Positions 1-8,459 of a stretch of DNA of 64,000 nucleotides are shown here, in pieces (the first letter of the stretch is position 1; each line of letters opens with the position of its first letter). The notes below the pieces were generated by a model that did not search any database, was not told where the DNA came from, and saw nothing but the letters and a program-made list of their open reading frames with translations. The translations under genes were made by a program, and so were the position numbers. Origin of the DNA: Acidobacteriota bacterium (GTDB lineage Bacteria > Acidobacteriota > Vicinamibacteria > Vicinamibacterales > UBA2999); NCBI GenBank assembly GCA_021731165.1, contig JAKFXY010000004.1:1-64000 (forward strand), written 5' to 3'.

Positions 1-1956
1 TGGGAGACCTGCCAGCCGGCGTCGCAAGTCCTGCGCGATCTCGTCGCTCGTGCGAGTTCGTTCGTCGCGAGGCACGAGCCGAATGTTGATACTGCCGCGG
101 CTGCTCTGTCCCACGCCGCCGAAGCCGCCTCCGCCGCCACCACCGCCGCCGCTGGTGATGAGGGTCGTCGCCTCAGGCACGGCCTGCTTCACCATGTCCT
201 CGAGTTGGTACATCACCGCTTCCGTCCGTTCGATGCGGGTGCCGGTGGCAAGCTCCGCGTTCACGTTGACCTCGCCCTCGTCCGTCTGTGGAAGGAGCTC
301 CACGGGGATACGCGGATAGAGCAGTGCCGCGAGCACGACGAGCATGAAGGCGCCGCCGATGACCGTCGGACGATGGGCGAGCGCGACGTGAATCAGCCTC
401 CGGTAGCCCTCGTCCATCGCGTCGAGGAACGACTCGCTCGCCTTGTACAACAACCCGACAATTCCCTTGCGCGCCGCTTCTTCGGACGGCGTGTGGAGCC
501 ACCGCGAACAGAGCACGGGGACAATGGTGACCGCCACGAAGAGCGACATCGCGAGCGAGAACATGACGACGAAAGAGAGCTGGGTGAAGAGGATGCTCGA
601 CGTGCCGGACAGGAACAGGAGCGGGACAAAGACGGCGATGTGGGTCAGCGTCGAAGCCAGAATGGCCGACCAGACCTCCTCGCTGCCGTCGATAGCGGCC
701 GTCATGCGGTCCTTACCCATGTGCAGGTGCCGGTGGGTGTTCTCCAGCACCACGATCGCGGCGTCAACGATCATGCCGATGCCCAGGGCGAGGCCCCCGA
801 ACGTCATCGTGTTGAGGGTGAAGCCGCCAAAGTACAGCAGCGCGAACGTGCCGACCACCGACACTGGGATCGATGTGCAGACGATGAGCGTGGATCGGAA
901 GTCGCGCAGGAAGGCGAAGATGATCAGCACGACGAGGATGCCCCCGAGCAGCGCGTGCTCCTTCACGTTGTCGATCGCGCGCTCGATGAAAACGGACTGA
1001 TCGTTGGTGGCGAGCAGTCGGACGCCGGGGACCTCGCGATTCACCTTCGCAATCTCGTCCTTGATGCCCTGCGCAACCGCGACGGTGTTCTCTCCGACCT
1101 GCTTGCTGACGCTCATCCGCACCCCGGGCTTGCCGTTGATGCGGAGGAACTGGCGCCGGTCCTCGGTCGAGTCCACCACGTCAGCGATGTCCCTGAGGTA
1201 CACAGGCACGCCGGCGCGAGTGAGTACCACGAGATTGCGGATGTCGTCGAGGCTCGTGAACTGGCCCTGGCTCCGGACCAGATAGGTCGCGTCGCCCTGA
1301 TCCACCTCGCCGAGCGGCAGGTTCTCGTTTTCCTGGCGGAGGGTCTGGACGACGCGGTCCACGGAGAGATTGAGCGCCGTGATTTTTTCCCTCGAGAGCT
1401 CGATGTGGATTTGTCGGCGGAGGCCGCCGTTCACGTTCACCGCGGCGACGCCTGGGACGCGCTCGAGCCTGGGCGACAATTCGTTCTGCGCGAGCTCACG
1501 GAGCGTGACCGGGTCGAAGTCGCCCTCGACGGCGAGGTCGATGATGGGCAGCGCGTTCGAGTCGGCCTTGAAGATCGTCGCGGGGTCGGCGTTCTCCGGC
1601 AGTCGTCCCCGTACGCGGTCAAGACGCGTGCGTACGTCGTCCACCGCCTCGCTCATATCCGTGCCCCAGATGAAACTGAGCCGAACGATGGTGCGTCCCT
1701 CAGCCGAGGTCGAGTTCACCTGCTGGAGGCCCGCGACTGCGCTGACGGCCTGCTCGATTGGCCGGGTGACGAGCTCCTCCATCTCGAGTGGGCCGACGCC
1801 CGCGTAGTTCACGCTGACGGTAATGGTCGGTTGCTGGATCTCGGGCATCAGGTCGACCGGCAGTCGCGTGAGCGACAGCGCGCCGAGCAGCACGATGACC
1901 GCGCTCAGCATGAACATCGTGACTGGCCGCTCAATGGCGAAACGAGGAATGCTCAT
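1..1956 (-). CDS. RND efflux pump, inner-membrane component (partial, C-terminus outside window)
   Basis: The first 652 codons are open from an ATG at 1956 to the window edge. The N-terminus MSIPRFAIERPVTMFML and the first transmembrane helix are typical of AcrB/HAE-type proton-driven multidrug pumps, which act in a complex with an adaptor and TolC, both encoded just upstream. Porter-domain and TM2-TM6 sequence follow. In TM4 the usual Asp-Asp proton-relay pair reads D398-A399 (motif GMIVDAAIVVLEN), so only the first Asp is kept. Near residues 600-615 a run of nine glycines (codons 124-150) interrupts the second half of the porter domain. The gene starts 40 bp after the adaptor stop, so it is last or near last in the operon. 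Substrate cannot be told. Confidence 0.95.
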   Translation of the reverse strand, partial: MSIPRFAIERPVTMFMLSAVIVLLGALSLTRLPVDLMPEIQQPTITVSVNYAGVGPLEMEELVTRPIEQAVSAVAGLQQVNSTSAEGRTIVRLSFIWGTDMSEAVDDVRTRLDRVRGRLPENADPATIFKADSNALPIIDLAVEGDFDPVTLRELAQNELSPRLERVPGVAAVNVNGGLRRQIHIELSREKITALNLSVDRVVQTLRQENENLPLGEVDQGDATYLVRSQGQFTSLDDIRNLVVLTRAGVPVYLRDIADVVDSTEDRRQFLRINGKPGVRMSVSKQVGENTVAVAQGIKDEIAKVNREVPGVRLLATNDQSVFIERAIDNVKEHALLGGILVVLIIFAFLRDFRSTLIVCTSIPVSVVGTFALLYFGGFTLNTMTFGGLALGIGMIVDAAIVVLENTHRHLHMGKDRMTAAIDGSEEVWSAILASTLTHIAVFVPLLFLSGTSSILFTQLSFVVMFSLAMSLFVAVTIVPVLCSRWLHTPSEEAARKGIVGLLYKASESFLDAMDEGYRRLIHVALAHRPTVIGGAFMLVVLAALLYPRIPVELLPQTDEGEVNVNAELATGTRIERTEAVMYQLEDMVKQAVPEATTLITSGGGGGGGGGFGGVGQSSRGSINIRLVPRDERTRTSDEIAQDLRRRLAGLP

Positions 1957-1995
1957 GACCGTTCTCTCAATGTGCTGAAGTGCGTCAACGGTAGG

Positions 1996-3462
1996 CTATT
2001 GGACAGCGGCATCGCCGCGGCGTCCACCGCCACCCCCAATACGGCGCGTACCATCGCCCCGACTGCCAAGTCCGCCGCCGCGACGGCCTTCCATCGCCCC
2101 CTGGATCGCCGCGCCGATGCTCGGTTCCACGGCTGAGGCCGCCGTACTGGGCACGGCGCCGCCCTGGCCGGGCACGGCGCCTTGGGGCTGAGCCGCATCG
2201 TTCCTGGGCAAGGCTCCTTCTTCGCCGGACCGCCCGCCGCGACGCCCCTCGCCACGCCCTCGGGCACCGGCCAGCACGAAGCGAGCCCCGTCGGTCATCG
2301 ACGCGGCGCCCGTCGTGATCACGACGTCGCCCTCGTTGATGCCTTCGAGTATTTCGACGCGCGTGTCTTCCTCGATGCCGACGCGGACGGCGCGGAAGGT
2401 TGCCGTGGTGTTCTCGCCGGCAAGGTAGACACCGCGGCGTCCGTTGATGTCCACCACCGCGTTGGCCGGCACCACGAGTGCGTCTCTGCGGCTGCCCGTC
2501 GTGATCTGGACGCGTGCATACATGCCGGGCTTGAGCCGGAAGTCTCCGTTGGGGATTTCGACCTCGATGGCCGCCGTACGCGTCGTCGGGTCGAGCACCG
2601 GTGCGATGCGCGCTATGCGACCCGTAAAGGTTTCACCAGGGAAAGCGTCGACGTTGACCACGGCGACATCGCCGGTCTTGACCTGCTTCAGATCCTTTTC
2701 GATAACATTGACGACGAGCCTCACGCGTCTGATATCGACGACGTCGACGACCGGAGCGTTGTTGCCGACGAACGCGCCGGGATCCACCGCGCGCCTTGCC
2801 ACGAAGCCATCCACCGGAGAGGTGATCACCGTATTGGCGAGCGTAATGCGCAGCTCGTCCAGACGCGCCTGCGACTGCTGGTTCTGCGCGCGGGAGAGAT
2901 CCAGCTGCGCCAGCGCTGCCTGATAACGGGCCTCGTTGTCATCGAGGGTCTGCTTCGGGAGGAGCTGTCGCTGGAAGAGGCTGCGTGAGCGCTCGACGTT
3001 GGTCAGCGCGAGGGAAAGGTCGGCGTCGCGCTGGCGGATCGTGGCGCTGGCCACCTGGAACGCGGCCTCTGCCTGCTTGACCTGTTCCTGGATCTCCTGG
3101 TCCTCGATCTTGCCCACGCGTTGTCCGCGGTTGACGTGGTCGCCAAGCCGCACATAAACATCCTGGAGACGGCCGGCCGTCTTCGGGACAACCGCGACGG
3201 TGGCATCGCCCACGAGGTTGCCGACAACGATGAGTTGCTGCGCCAGTGGCATTCGGTGAGCCGCCGCGGTTTCAACTGTCATCGGCCCGGTGGCGCCGAA
3301 CCGGCCACCTCCGCGACGTCCGCCGGCCGGGGCTCCGGCGCCCGCGGGGGGCTGCTGCGCGTCGGCGGCCTGAGGAGTCTGTCGGGGGATGAGGCCTGAA
3401 TAGAAAGCGCCGCCGGCAAGGGCGGCGACGATGATGACTGCGATGACAACCTGCTTGTTCAT
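1996..3462 (-). CDS. HlyD/AcrA-type efflux RND periplasmic adaptor subunit
   Basis: 488 aa membrane fusion protein linking the RND pump (downstream) to TolC (upstream). An N-terminal membrane anchor (residues about 4-22) is followed by a biotinyl-lipoyl-like half motif, an alpha-helical hairpin rich in Gln/Ala (about 130-220), the second lipoyl half (VITSPVDGFVARRAVDPGAF) and beta-barrel. The ATG at 3462 is chosen because the anchor begins there and a GGAAG stands upstream; the longer in-frame extension lacks family similarity and runs into the tolC gene. Odd features are Gly/Arg-rich, probably disordered segments after the anchor (about 40-60) and at the C-terminus (last 70 residues). Substrate unknown. 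Confidence 0.95.
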   Translation of the reverse strand: MNKQVVIAVIIVAALAGGAFYSGLIPRQTPQAADAQQPPAGAGAPAGGRRGGGRFGATGPMTVETAAAHRMPLAQQLIVVGNLVGDATVAVVPKTAGRLQDVYVRLGDHVNRGQRVGKIEDQEIQEQVKQAEAAFQVASATIRQRDADLSLALTNVERSRSLFQRQLLPKQTLDDNEARYQAALAQLDLSRAQNQQSQARLDELRITLANTVITSPVDGFVARRAVDPGAFVGNNAPVVDVVDIRRVRLVVNVIEKDLKQVKTGDVAVVNVDAFPGETFTGRIARIAPVLDPTTRTAAIEVEIPNGDFRLKPGMYARVQITTGSRRDALVVPANAVVDINGRRGVYLAGENTTATFRAVRVGIEEDTRVEILEGINEGDVVITTGAASMTDGARFVLAGARGRGEGRRGGRSGEEGALPRNDAAQPQGAVPGQGGAVPSTAASAVEPSIGAAIQGAMEGRRGGGLGSRGDGTRRIGGGGGRRGDAAVQ

Positions 3463-3508
3463 GAAGGCTTCCGAGTACCGATCCGCTCCGATATGAATAG
3501 GGAGACGC

Positions 3509-5203
3509 CTAGTTTCCAGCCGCGTTGATGGTGGTGATTCCAGCGCCTCTGGCCGCGGGGGCTTCCTGGGCGCGCTGGTAATCGACGAGGGCGCGACGAT
3601 AATCCAGCAGCGCACGCAGCTCGGAATTCTGTGCCGTGGACAGGTCTCGCTGGGCCTGGACCACGAAGAAATTGGTCGAGAGGCCGACCTCGAATCGGCT
3701 CTGCTCGGCTTCGAGACGCGTCTGCGCAAGTGAACGTGCCGCCGTCGAGGCGTCGTACCGCTTCAGACCGTTCTCGACCTGCAGTGCCGCGTTGGTGACG
3801 TCGGTCGCCACCTGGAGCTCGAGCGCCCGCAGTTGCGCGGCCGACTGGTTGCGCTGGACCCGCGCCCGTGCGTACGCCGCGTCGGCGGCGCTACCGCCAA
3901 GTGGATAGCTCACACTCAGGCTGAGGTTCCAGTTCGGATAGTCCCGGCCCGTGAGCGCGCGGAATGCATCCGCGTATCCGCCGGGAATGGTGTCGATGAC
4001 GGGCGCGTTGACACCTCCCCCGGCTGCGCGCCGGAACTGCGTGCCGCCGAGACCCTGCGCGCCGTAGATTCCGGTGAGATCGACAGCTGGCAGGGTCTGA
4101 TTCTTCATGAATCGGAGCGTGACGTCGTTGCCCTCGACCGTACGCCTGGCCTGATCGAGGTCTGTTCGCGCGTCGAGTGCCTTTCGCACCGCCGCCTCCA
4201 CGTTGAGTGGCTCGGGGGCGAACGTGGGCCGATCAATGGGGTTGAGCGACGCGCGCCACAGCGGGTCATCGGTGCCGTTGACGATGAGGCGCTTGAGGGC
4301 GAGCTCGGCCGTCCGCCAGGTTGCTTCCGCTTGGGCGACCGCTTGTCGGCGCGTGGCCGCCTCCGCCTCGGCCTGCACGACGTCGAGCGGAGCCATCGTG
4401 CCAACCTCCACCCGTGCGCGATTGTCTTGGACCAGCTTTTCCGCCAGGTCCAGCGAGCCACCAGCCACCTCTGCCGCTTGGATGGCGTAGAGCAGCTCCC
4501 AGTAGGCATTACGTACGTTGGCCAGAGTCGTGGCAACCGTACCGCGCAACTGAATCTCCGAGATATCGCGGTTCAGCGCCGTGACACGCAGCTGCTGCCT
4601 GTTGCTGTCGATGCGCAATCCTCGCAACAGCGGCTGCACGGCCACGATGCTGAAAGAGTTCTGGAAGCTGGGGTTGTAGTTGACCAGATTGTTCGTCGTG
4701 ATCTGCTTGCTGTTGTTGAAGGAGAAGCCGAGGTTCGCGCCGGTCGAGCGCAACGTCTGGCTGAGACCGGTGTTATAGGTCGTGGTGTCGAGATCGACGA
4801 TCGTGCCGCCGTTCAACGTGCTCGTCGGCGGCGTGAGCCGCGACTGCTTGCCGATGGTCGAGACAGCGGTCGGCCGATACACCGCTTCCAGCCGTGCGAT
4901 CTGCAGATCAAACGTCTGGGGATTGAGTCGCTCAACGGCAAGTTCGAGGTTGCGCTCGAGTGCGCGGGCGGTGGCATCGTCCAGCGAGAGGCCAACCGTC
5001 GCCTGAACGGTCTCGGGTGCCGCCGGCTGAGTCTGGTCGGCAGCGCTGCCTGGGCGAGCCAGTTCGAACCGCTGCGCCGCGGCGCGGGCGATGCCTTCGA
5101 GGCGCGCCTGCTCGGAGGCCTGTTGTCCCAGCGCTGGCGATGTGAGGAAGACCACCCAGATGGCAAGAGCTGATCCGGGAACGAAGACGGAATGTTTCTT
5201 CAT
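3509..5203 (-). CDS. TolC family outer membrane efflux protein
   Basis: 564 aa. A signal peptide (MKKHSVFVPGSALAIWVVFL, cleavage near SPALGQQ) precedes two tandem outer-membrane-efflux repeats made of long helices and strands, the pattern of TolC/OprM channels. Length is slightly above the family norm because of a linker of about 50 residues after the signal. The ATG at 5203 is preferred over an upstream in-frame start at 5272, which would overlap the preceding gene and add non-signal residues. It lies 19 bp after the Spy-like gene and 46 bp before the adaptor gene, so the three-part pump is made from one transcript. Confidence 0.94.
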   Translation of the reverse strand: MKKHSVFVPGSALAIWVVFLTSPALGQQASEQARLEGIARAAAQRFELARPGSAADQTQPAAPETVQATVGLSLDDATARALERNLELAVERLNPQTFDLQIARLEAVYRPTAVSTIGKQSRLTPPTSTLNGGTIVDLDTTTYNTGLSQTLRSTGANLGFSFNNSKQITTNNLVNYNPSFQNSFSIVAVQPLLRGLRIDSNRQQLRVTALNRDISEIQLRGTVATTLANVRNAYWELLYAIQAAEVAGGSLDLAEKLVQDNRARVEVGTMAPLDVVQAEAEAATRRQAVAQAEATWRTAELALKRLIVNGTDDPLWRASLNPIDRPTFAPEPLNVEAAVRKALDARTDLDQARRTVEGNDVTLRFMKNQTLPAVDLTGIYGAQGLGGTQFRRAAGGGVNAPVIDTIPGGYADAFRALTGRDYPNWNLSLSVSYPLGGSAADAAYARARVQRNQSAAQLRALELQVATDVTNAALQVENGLKRYDASTAARSLAQTRLEAEQSRFEVGLSTNFFVVQAQRDLSTAQNSELRALLDYRRALVDYQRAQEAPAARGAGITTINAAGN

Positions 5204-5222
5204 GCGTGTTCGCGAGAATGGC

Positions 5223-5684
5223 CTACGGGCGGCGGCTTGGAGCTCCGCCACGCCGGCTGCGTTCGCGCTCACGCTGGCGGGCCTGGGTGAGCGCGGTGAA
5301 CTTTGCCCACTGATCCGCGGTCAGGCTTCGGCGCATCTTGAGCAGCATGGCGACGCGCGCCTTGTTCATCTCGGCCCGGGCGTCTTCGAGGGTGTTCACC
5401 TGTTGCATGACCGTGGCGTCGTCGCCGCTATCCACCAGGCGATCGAACTCCAGTTGGGCCTTTTCGACCGCGTCCGTCCTCGCGCGCAGGGTTGGGAGTG
5501 ACTTCTGGAAGATCTCCTCAAGGCGGGTGCTCTGTTCCTGCGTGAGTCCCAGTTCCCGCCGAAAGGTATCGTCCTGCCACCACTTGAAGCCCTGCGCTGA
5601 GACGGGAAGTGCCGCGCAGAGTGCACAGAAAACGAGGGCCAGAAGGGTGGTCGTCCGGACTTTCATCATTTTTGACGTTTTCAT
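5223..5684 (-). CDS. Spy/CpxP-like LTXXQ periplasmic protein
   Basis: 153 aa small exported protein. The signal sequence around TTTLLALVFCALCAALPVSAQ is followed by the motif GLTQEQSTRLEEIF and, later, SLTADQWAKFTAL, the repeated L-T-x-x-Q pattern of Spy/CpxP/ZraP-like periplasmic stress chaperones and metal-sensing proteins. The rest is helical and highly charged, ending in an Arg-rich tail. First gene of the efflux operon, 19 bp before tolC. Start could be the ATG at 5684 or a later MMK at 5669/5666; the signal peptide is intact in each. A role in envelope stress sensing linked to the efflux operon is inferred from family and position. Confidence 0.82.
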   Translation of the reverse strand: MKTSKMMKVRTTTLLALVFCALCAALPVSAQGFKWWQDDTFRRELGLTQEQSTRLEEIFQKSLPTLRARTDAVEKAQLEFDRLVDSGDDATVMQQVNTLEDARAEMNKARVAMLLKMRRSLTADQWAKFTALTQARQRERERSRRGGAPSRRP

Positions 5685-5776
5685 CGCGTGCCTACGTGAC
5701 AATACGCCCGGCGAGCAGAACGTGTTTAGTCCTCTTGCTGCAGAGACATACGAGTGACCACGTCGAGCTGAACCAT

Positions 5777-5791
5777 ACAGGTAAGTCCTGT
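5777..5791. other. Small inverted repeat between ispH and the efflux operon
   Basis: ACAGG-TAAGT-CCTGT, a perfect five-base-pair inverted repeat with a five-base loop, 10 bp beyond the ispH stop and about 95 bp upstream of the Spy-like start. No T run follows, so it may be an operator half or a weak hairpin rather than a terminator. Confidence 0.3.
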
Positions 5792-5800
5792 CATCACCAT

Positions 5801-6976
5801 CTAAGGATTGGCCAGTTCGTCCAGCCGGCGAATCACCTCACCGACCAGGTTGTCGGGCGTCGAGGCACCGGAGGTCAGGCCAATCGTGACAGGCCCCTCG
5901 TCAGGCAGCCAGTTCCACGCCGTTACCTCGTGCTTTTCGCCAACCGGCTGGTGGCGAATCTCCCTCGCGGACACCAGCGACTCGGGTTCGGCGATATGAA
6001 ACGTCGGCCGCTCGGCAGCGCAGATTCGCGCCAGGTTGTAGGTATTGCTGCTGTTGTAGCCGCCGATGACCAGCATCACGTCGATTCGCTGCTCAGCCAG
6101 GAGGGCAACGACGGCATCCTGCCGGTCCTGAGTGGCACTGCAGATCGTATCGAAGGTGCGGAACTGGGTGGAAAGGGCCGCCTCGCCATAGCGGTCGGCA
6201 ATCGCGGCGCGGAACATCTCTCCGATCTCGAGAGACTCCGTGCTGAGCATGGTCGTCTGGTTGGCACAGCCGATCCGCTCCAGGTCGCGATCCGGGTCGA
6301 ATCCCGGCGACGCGGCGTGCGCGAATGTGGACAGGAAGGTCTCCCGGTCCCCGTTGCCCCTGATGTAGTCGCAGACGAGCCCTGCACCCTCGCGATCGAG
6401 CACGATCAGGTAATGGCCGCCGCCCTTCAACGCTTGTGATGCCGTCGCCTGCGTCTCCTCGTGCCAGTGCTTGCCGTGAATCACGGAGGTGAGGCCGCTT
6501 TCGGCATAGCGCGTGACGTTCTTCCAGACGTTCAACACCGAGCCGCATGTCGTGTCCACTAATGTGCAACCGCGCTCAGACAGTCGCTCGAGCAGCGCGA
6601 CCGGCACGCCGAAGGCCGGGAGGATGACCACCTCGGCCGGGGTCAACGTATCGAGAGACTCGCCGGGATCGGAGAGAAACCGGATGCCTTGGGCGCGAAG
6701 CTGGTCGTTGACGTGCGGGTTGTGGATGATCTCGCCTGTGAGAACGACCGAGCGGTCGGGAAAGCGCCTGCGTGCCTGGTACGCGTAGTCCACGGCTCGG
6801 TCTACCCCGTAGCAGAAGCCGAACTCGCGGGCCAGATGGACTTCGAGCCGTCCTGACACGAAGCGGTAGTCGTGGCTCTTGACCGTGTCCACCAGTTCGC
6901 TGTGGTAGCTCTCTGCGAGCACGTGCTCGACCTCGCGCTTGAGGTCGAGACCCTTACGGAATATCAGGGGGGGCAA
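5801..6976 (-). CDS. ispH: 4-hydroxy-3-methylbut-2-enyl diphosphate reductase (long, plant/cyanobacterial type)
   Basis: 391 aa. Last enzyme of the MEP pathway: reduces HMBPP to IPP and DMAPP with an iron-sulfur cluster. The three cluster cysteines are seen as FGFCYGVDRAV (C55), DTTCGSV (C144) and TICSATQDRQ (C279). Length and the N-terminal leader RKGLDLKREVE match the roughly 400-residue cyanobacterial/plant subtype rather than the roughly 315-residue E. coli form. The start is a TTG at 6976; the next in-frame codons upstream include a stop (TAG at 6983-6985) and no ATG exists near the family N-terminus. It lies 45 bp after the anti-sigma gene on the same strand, so it may be co-transcribed with the sigma pair. 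Confidence 0.95.
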   Translation of the reverse strand: MPPLIFRKGLDLKREVEHVLAESYHSELVDTVKSHDYRFVSGRLEVHLAREFGFCYGVDRAVDYAYQARRRFPDRSVVLTGEIIHNPHVNDQLRAQGIRFLSDPGESLDTLTPAEVVILPAFGVPVALLERLSERGCTLVDTTCGSVLNVWKNVTRYAESGLTSVIHGKHWHEETQATASQALKGGGHYLIVLDREGAGLVCDYIRGNGDRETFLSTFAHAASPGFDPDRDLERIGCANQTTMLSTESLEIGEMFRAAIADRYGEAALSTQFRTFDTICSATQDRQDAVVALLAEQRIDVMLVIGGYNSSNTYNLARICAAERPTFHIAEPESLVSAREIRHQPVGEKHEVTAWNWLPDEGPVTIGLTSGASTPDNLVGEVIRRLDELANP

Positions 6977-7021
6977 CGCGATCTATGGTAGCAGCCCTGG
7001 CCTGCCGCCGCACGGAGCGGA

Positions 7022-7597
7022 CTAGCGCGATTCCCAGGCGTGTGGCGTGAGGTCGTCGAGGGGCCGGAGCGCCGGCCCGCCACGGCCATCGAGGGCGACT
7101 TCGATGTGGCTGAGGAGCTCTTCGTCGGACATTACCGCTGTAACGGTGCTGAGCGTTCCCGACGTCGCGGCCGGACGCGCGGACTGCGTCGAGGCGGCGT
7201 AGGGGGACGGTTCCTGCGGTCCAAGGCGTCCGGCCACAAGGCCAACGACCAGCCCGGCAACCGCGGCAGCGGCGATCCACCGGCTGGCCGGATGAATCCC
7301 GCCCACCGGTTCCTCAGTTGGCCGGCTGCCAGGGAACGAGATGACGCGTGCCCGACGCCCATCCTGCTGGATGCGTTGGTCGATGCGGACTTGCTGCTTC
7401 GCAAGGCGTTCGGCGGGAAAGGCGGCATCGGCGTCTTCCGTCGCAGCCTGAGTGACTTCACCAAGCATGTGGGCGAGACCTGAGCGCCGCGCTTCGCAGG
7501 CCGGACATGCCCCGAGATGCTGCTGTTCGGCGCTCGATGGCCCCTCGGCGAGGCTCATCTCCACGAGGCGATCGTCCGACAGATGGCTCTGTTTCAT
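7022..7597 (-). CDS. Putative membrane anti-sigma factor
   Basis: 191 aa. The N-terminus holds HLSDDRLVE and a HLGACPACE segment, resembling the zinc-binding anti-sigma domain (H-x3-C-x2-C). One transmembrane helix follows near residues 105-125 (IAAAAVAGLVVGLVAG), then a short periplasmic tail. It begins 27 bp after the ECF sigma gene on the same strand, the usual sigma/anti-sigma arrangement, so it probably holds the sigma factor inactive at the membrane. Start: ATG at 7597, directly preceded by an in-frame GTG at 7600. No close named family is recognised, so the partner role is inferred from context. Confidence 0.75.
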   Translation of the reverse strand: MKQSHLSDDRLVEMSLAEGPSSAEQQHLGACPACEARRSGLAHMLGEVTQAATEDADAAFPAERLAKQQVRIDQRIQQDGRRARVISFPGSRPTEEPVGGIHPASRWIAAAAVAGLVVGLVAGRLGPQEPSPYAASTQSARPAATSGTLSTVTAVMSDEELLSHIEVALDGRGGPALRPLDDLTPHAWESR

Positions 7598-7624
7598 CAC
7601 TGTCTCGTCAGCAGCGCGCGTTGG

Positions 7625-8278
7625 CTAGCGCCGCTCCAAGAGCCCCCGCAGCTTGCGGACGGCCCGGAACAAGTGAACCCGAACTGTTGCCTCTCTGAGG
7701 CCGAGCGCCTGGCTGACCTCGCGAGTGCTCTGGCCTGCGATATGGCAAAACGTGAACACCGCGCGCTGCCGATCCGGTAGTCGCTGCACCGCGGCAGCAA
7801 TCTCCTGCGCCCGTTCTCTCGAAACCAGCCGTTCTTCTGGCGACTGATCGGGCGCGATTGGATCTTGGGGCCAGACGTCCGGCTGCGACGACGGGGAGAC
7901 GACCCAACGGAGTCGCCGAGCCCTCGCTTTCCTGAGGTCGAGACAGCCATTTACGAGAACGCGCGTGAACCATACTTCGAACGGCAGGTCTTCCCGGTAG
8001 CTCGTAATGTGCGTGAACACCTTCACGAAGGCGTCCTGCACCGCCTCATCGGCGTCGTGCGCATTGCGCAAGTAGTGACATGCAATCCGGATGGCGCGGC
8101 GTTGCTGGTGGGCCACCAGCTCGGCGAATCGCTCCCGCGCGGTCTCACGGTCGCCCGAAATCACCAGGGCTTTGATCGCGCCCGCGAGCTCAGAATCCTT
8201 CGACAGGGCCGTCCGTGGAGCCGGCGTGGCAGCCGTTCCTACGGAGGACGCGAGTAGTGAAGGCATTCTGTTCATCAT
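7625..8278 (-). CDS. RNA polymerase ECF sigma factor (RpoE-like)
   Basis: 217 aa. Sigma-70 region 2 is seen as HYLRNAHDADEAVQDAFVKVF with the conserved D-A-x-D-x-x-Q element, and region 4 as LPDRQRAVFTFCHIAG...STREVSQALGLREATVRVHLFRA, a helix-turn-helix for -35 recognition. Regions 1 and 3 are absent, which defines the ECF group. About 30 extra N-terminal residues precede region 2; start at the ATG at 8278 or 8275. It is followed by a putative anti-sigma factor and then ispH and the efflux operon, which are candidates for its regulon. Likely autoregulated; a weak ECF-like promoter pair is noted upstream. Confidence 0.94.
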   Translation of the reverse strand: MMNRMPSLLASSVGTAATPAPRTALSKDSELAGAIKALVISGDRETARERFAELVAHQQRRAIRIACHYLRNAHDADEAVQDAFVKVFTHITSYREDLPFEVWFTRVLVNGCLDLRKARARRLRWVVSPSSQPDVWPQDPIAPDQSPEERLVSRERAQEIAAAVQRLPDRQRAVFTFCHIAGQSTREVSQALGLREATVRVHLFRAVRKLRGLLERR

Positions 8279-8294
8279 CTACGGCCAGCCTGGC

Positions 8295-8323
8295 GGAACG
8301 TTTACTGGTTGACTATAGCTTCC
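8295..8323 (-). promoter_or_regulatory. Possible ECF-type promoter of the sigma gene
   Basis: On the minus strand GGAAGC (8323-8318) and CGTTCC (8300-8295) are separated by 17 bases, with the -10-like box 17 bases before the sigma start. This loosely fits ECF promoters (GGAAC ... CGTT). The pair also forms an imperfect inverted repeat, so an operator is the alternative. Confidence 0.25.
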
Positions 8324-8342
8324 TTTGCCTCCAGAGACCGGG

Positions 8343-8372
8343 TTGACTTGATTTGGACACGCCCGGTACGAT
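8343..8372 (+). promoter_or_regulatory. Sigma-70-like promoter of pckA
   Basis: TTGACT (8343-8348) and TACGAT (8367-8372) with an 18-base spacer, predicting transcription from about 8380 and an 80-base leader before pckA. Good match to the housekeeping consensus. Confidence 0.6.
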
Positions 8373-8459
8373 CGCCCTCTCTTGAGTACGGTTAACCAAC
8401 GGATAGTCTTCTACCAGCACCGGGGCGGCCGGGGCTGTCGCTACGGCACCTTATGAGTC

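Noticed and set aside
205-2136. 643-codon open frame on the plus strand across the RND pump gene
   Set aside because: It is antisense to a clear RND pump; its predicted protein is charged, repetitive and unlike any family, as is usual for shadow frames in high-GC DNA.
3833-5173. 446-codon plus-strand frame over tolC
   Set aside because: Antisense to the TolC gene, no start context and no family pattern.
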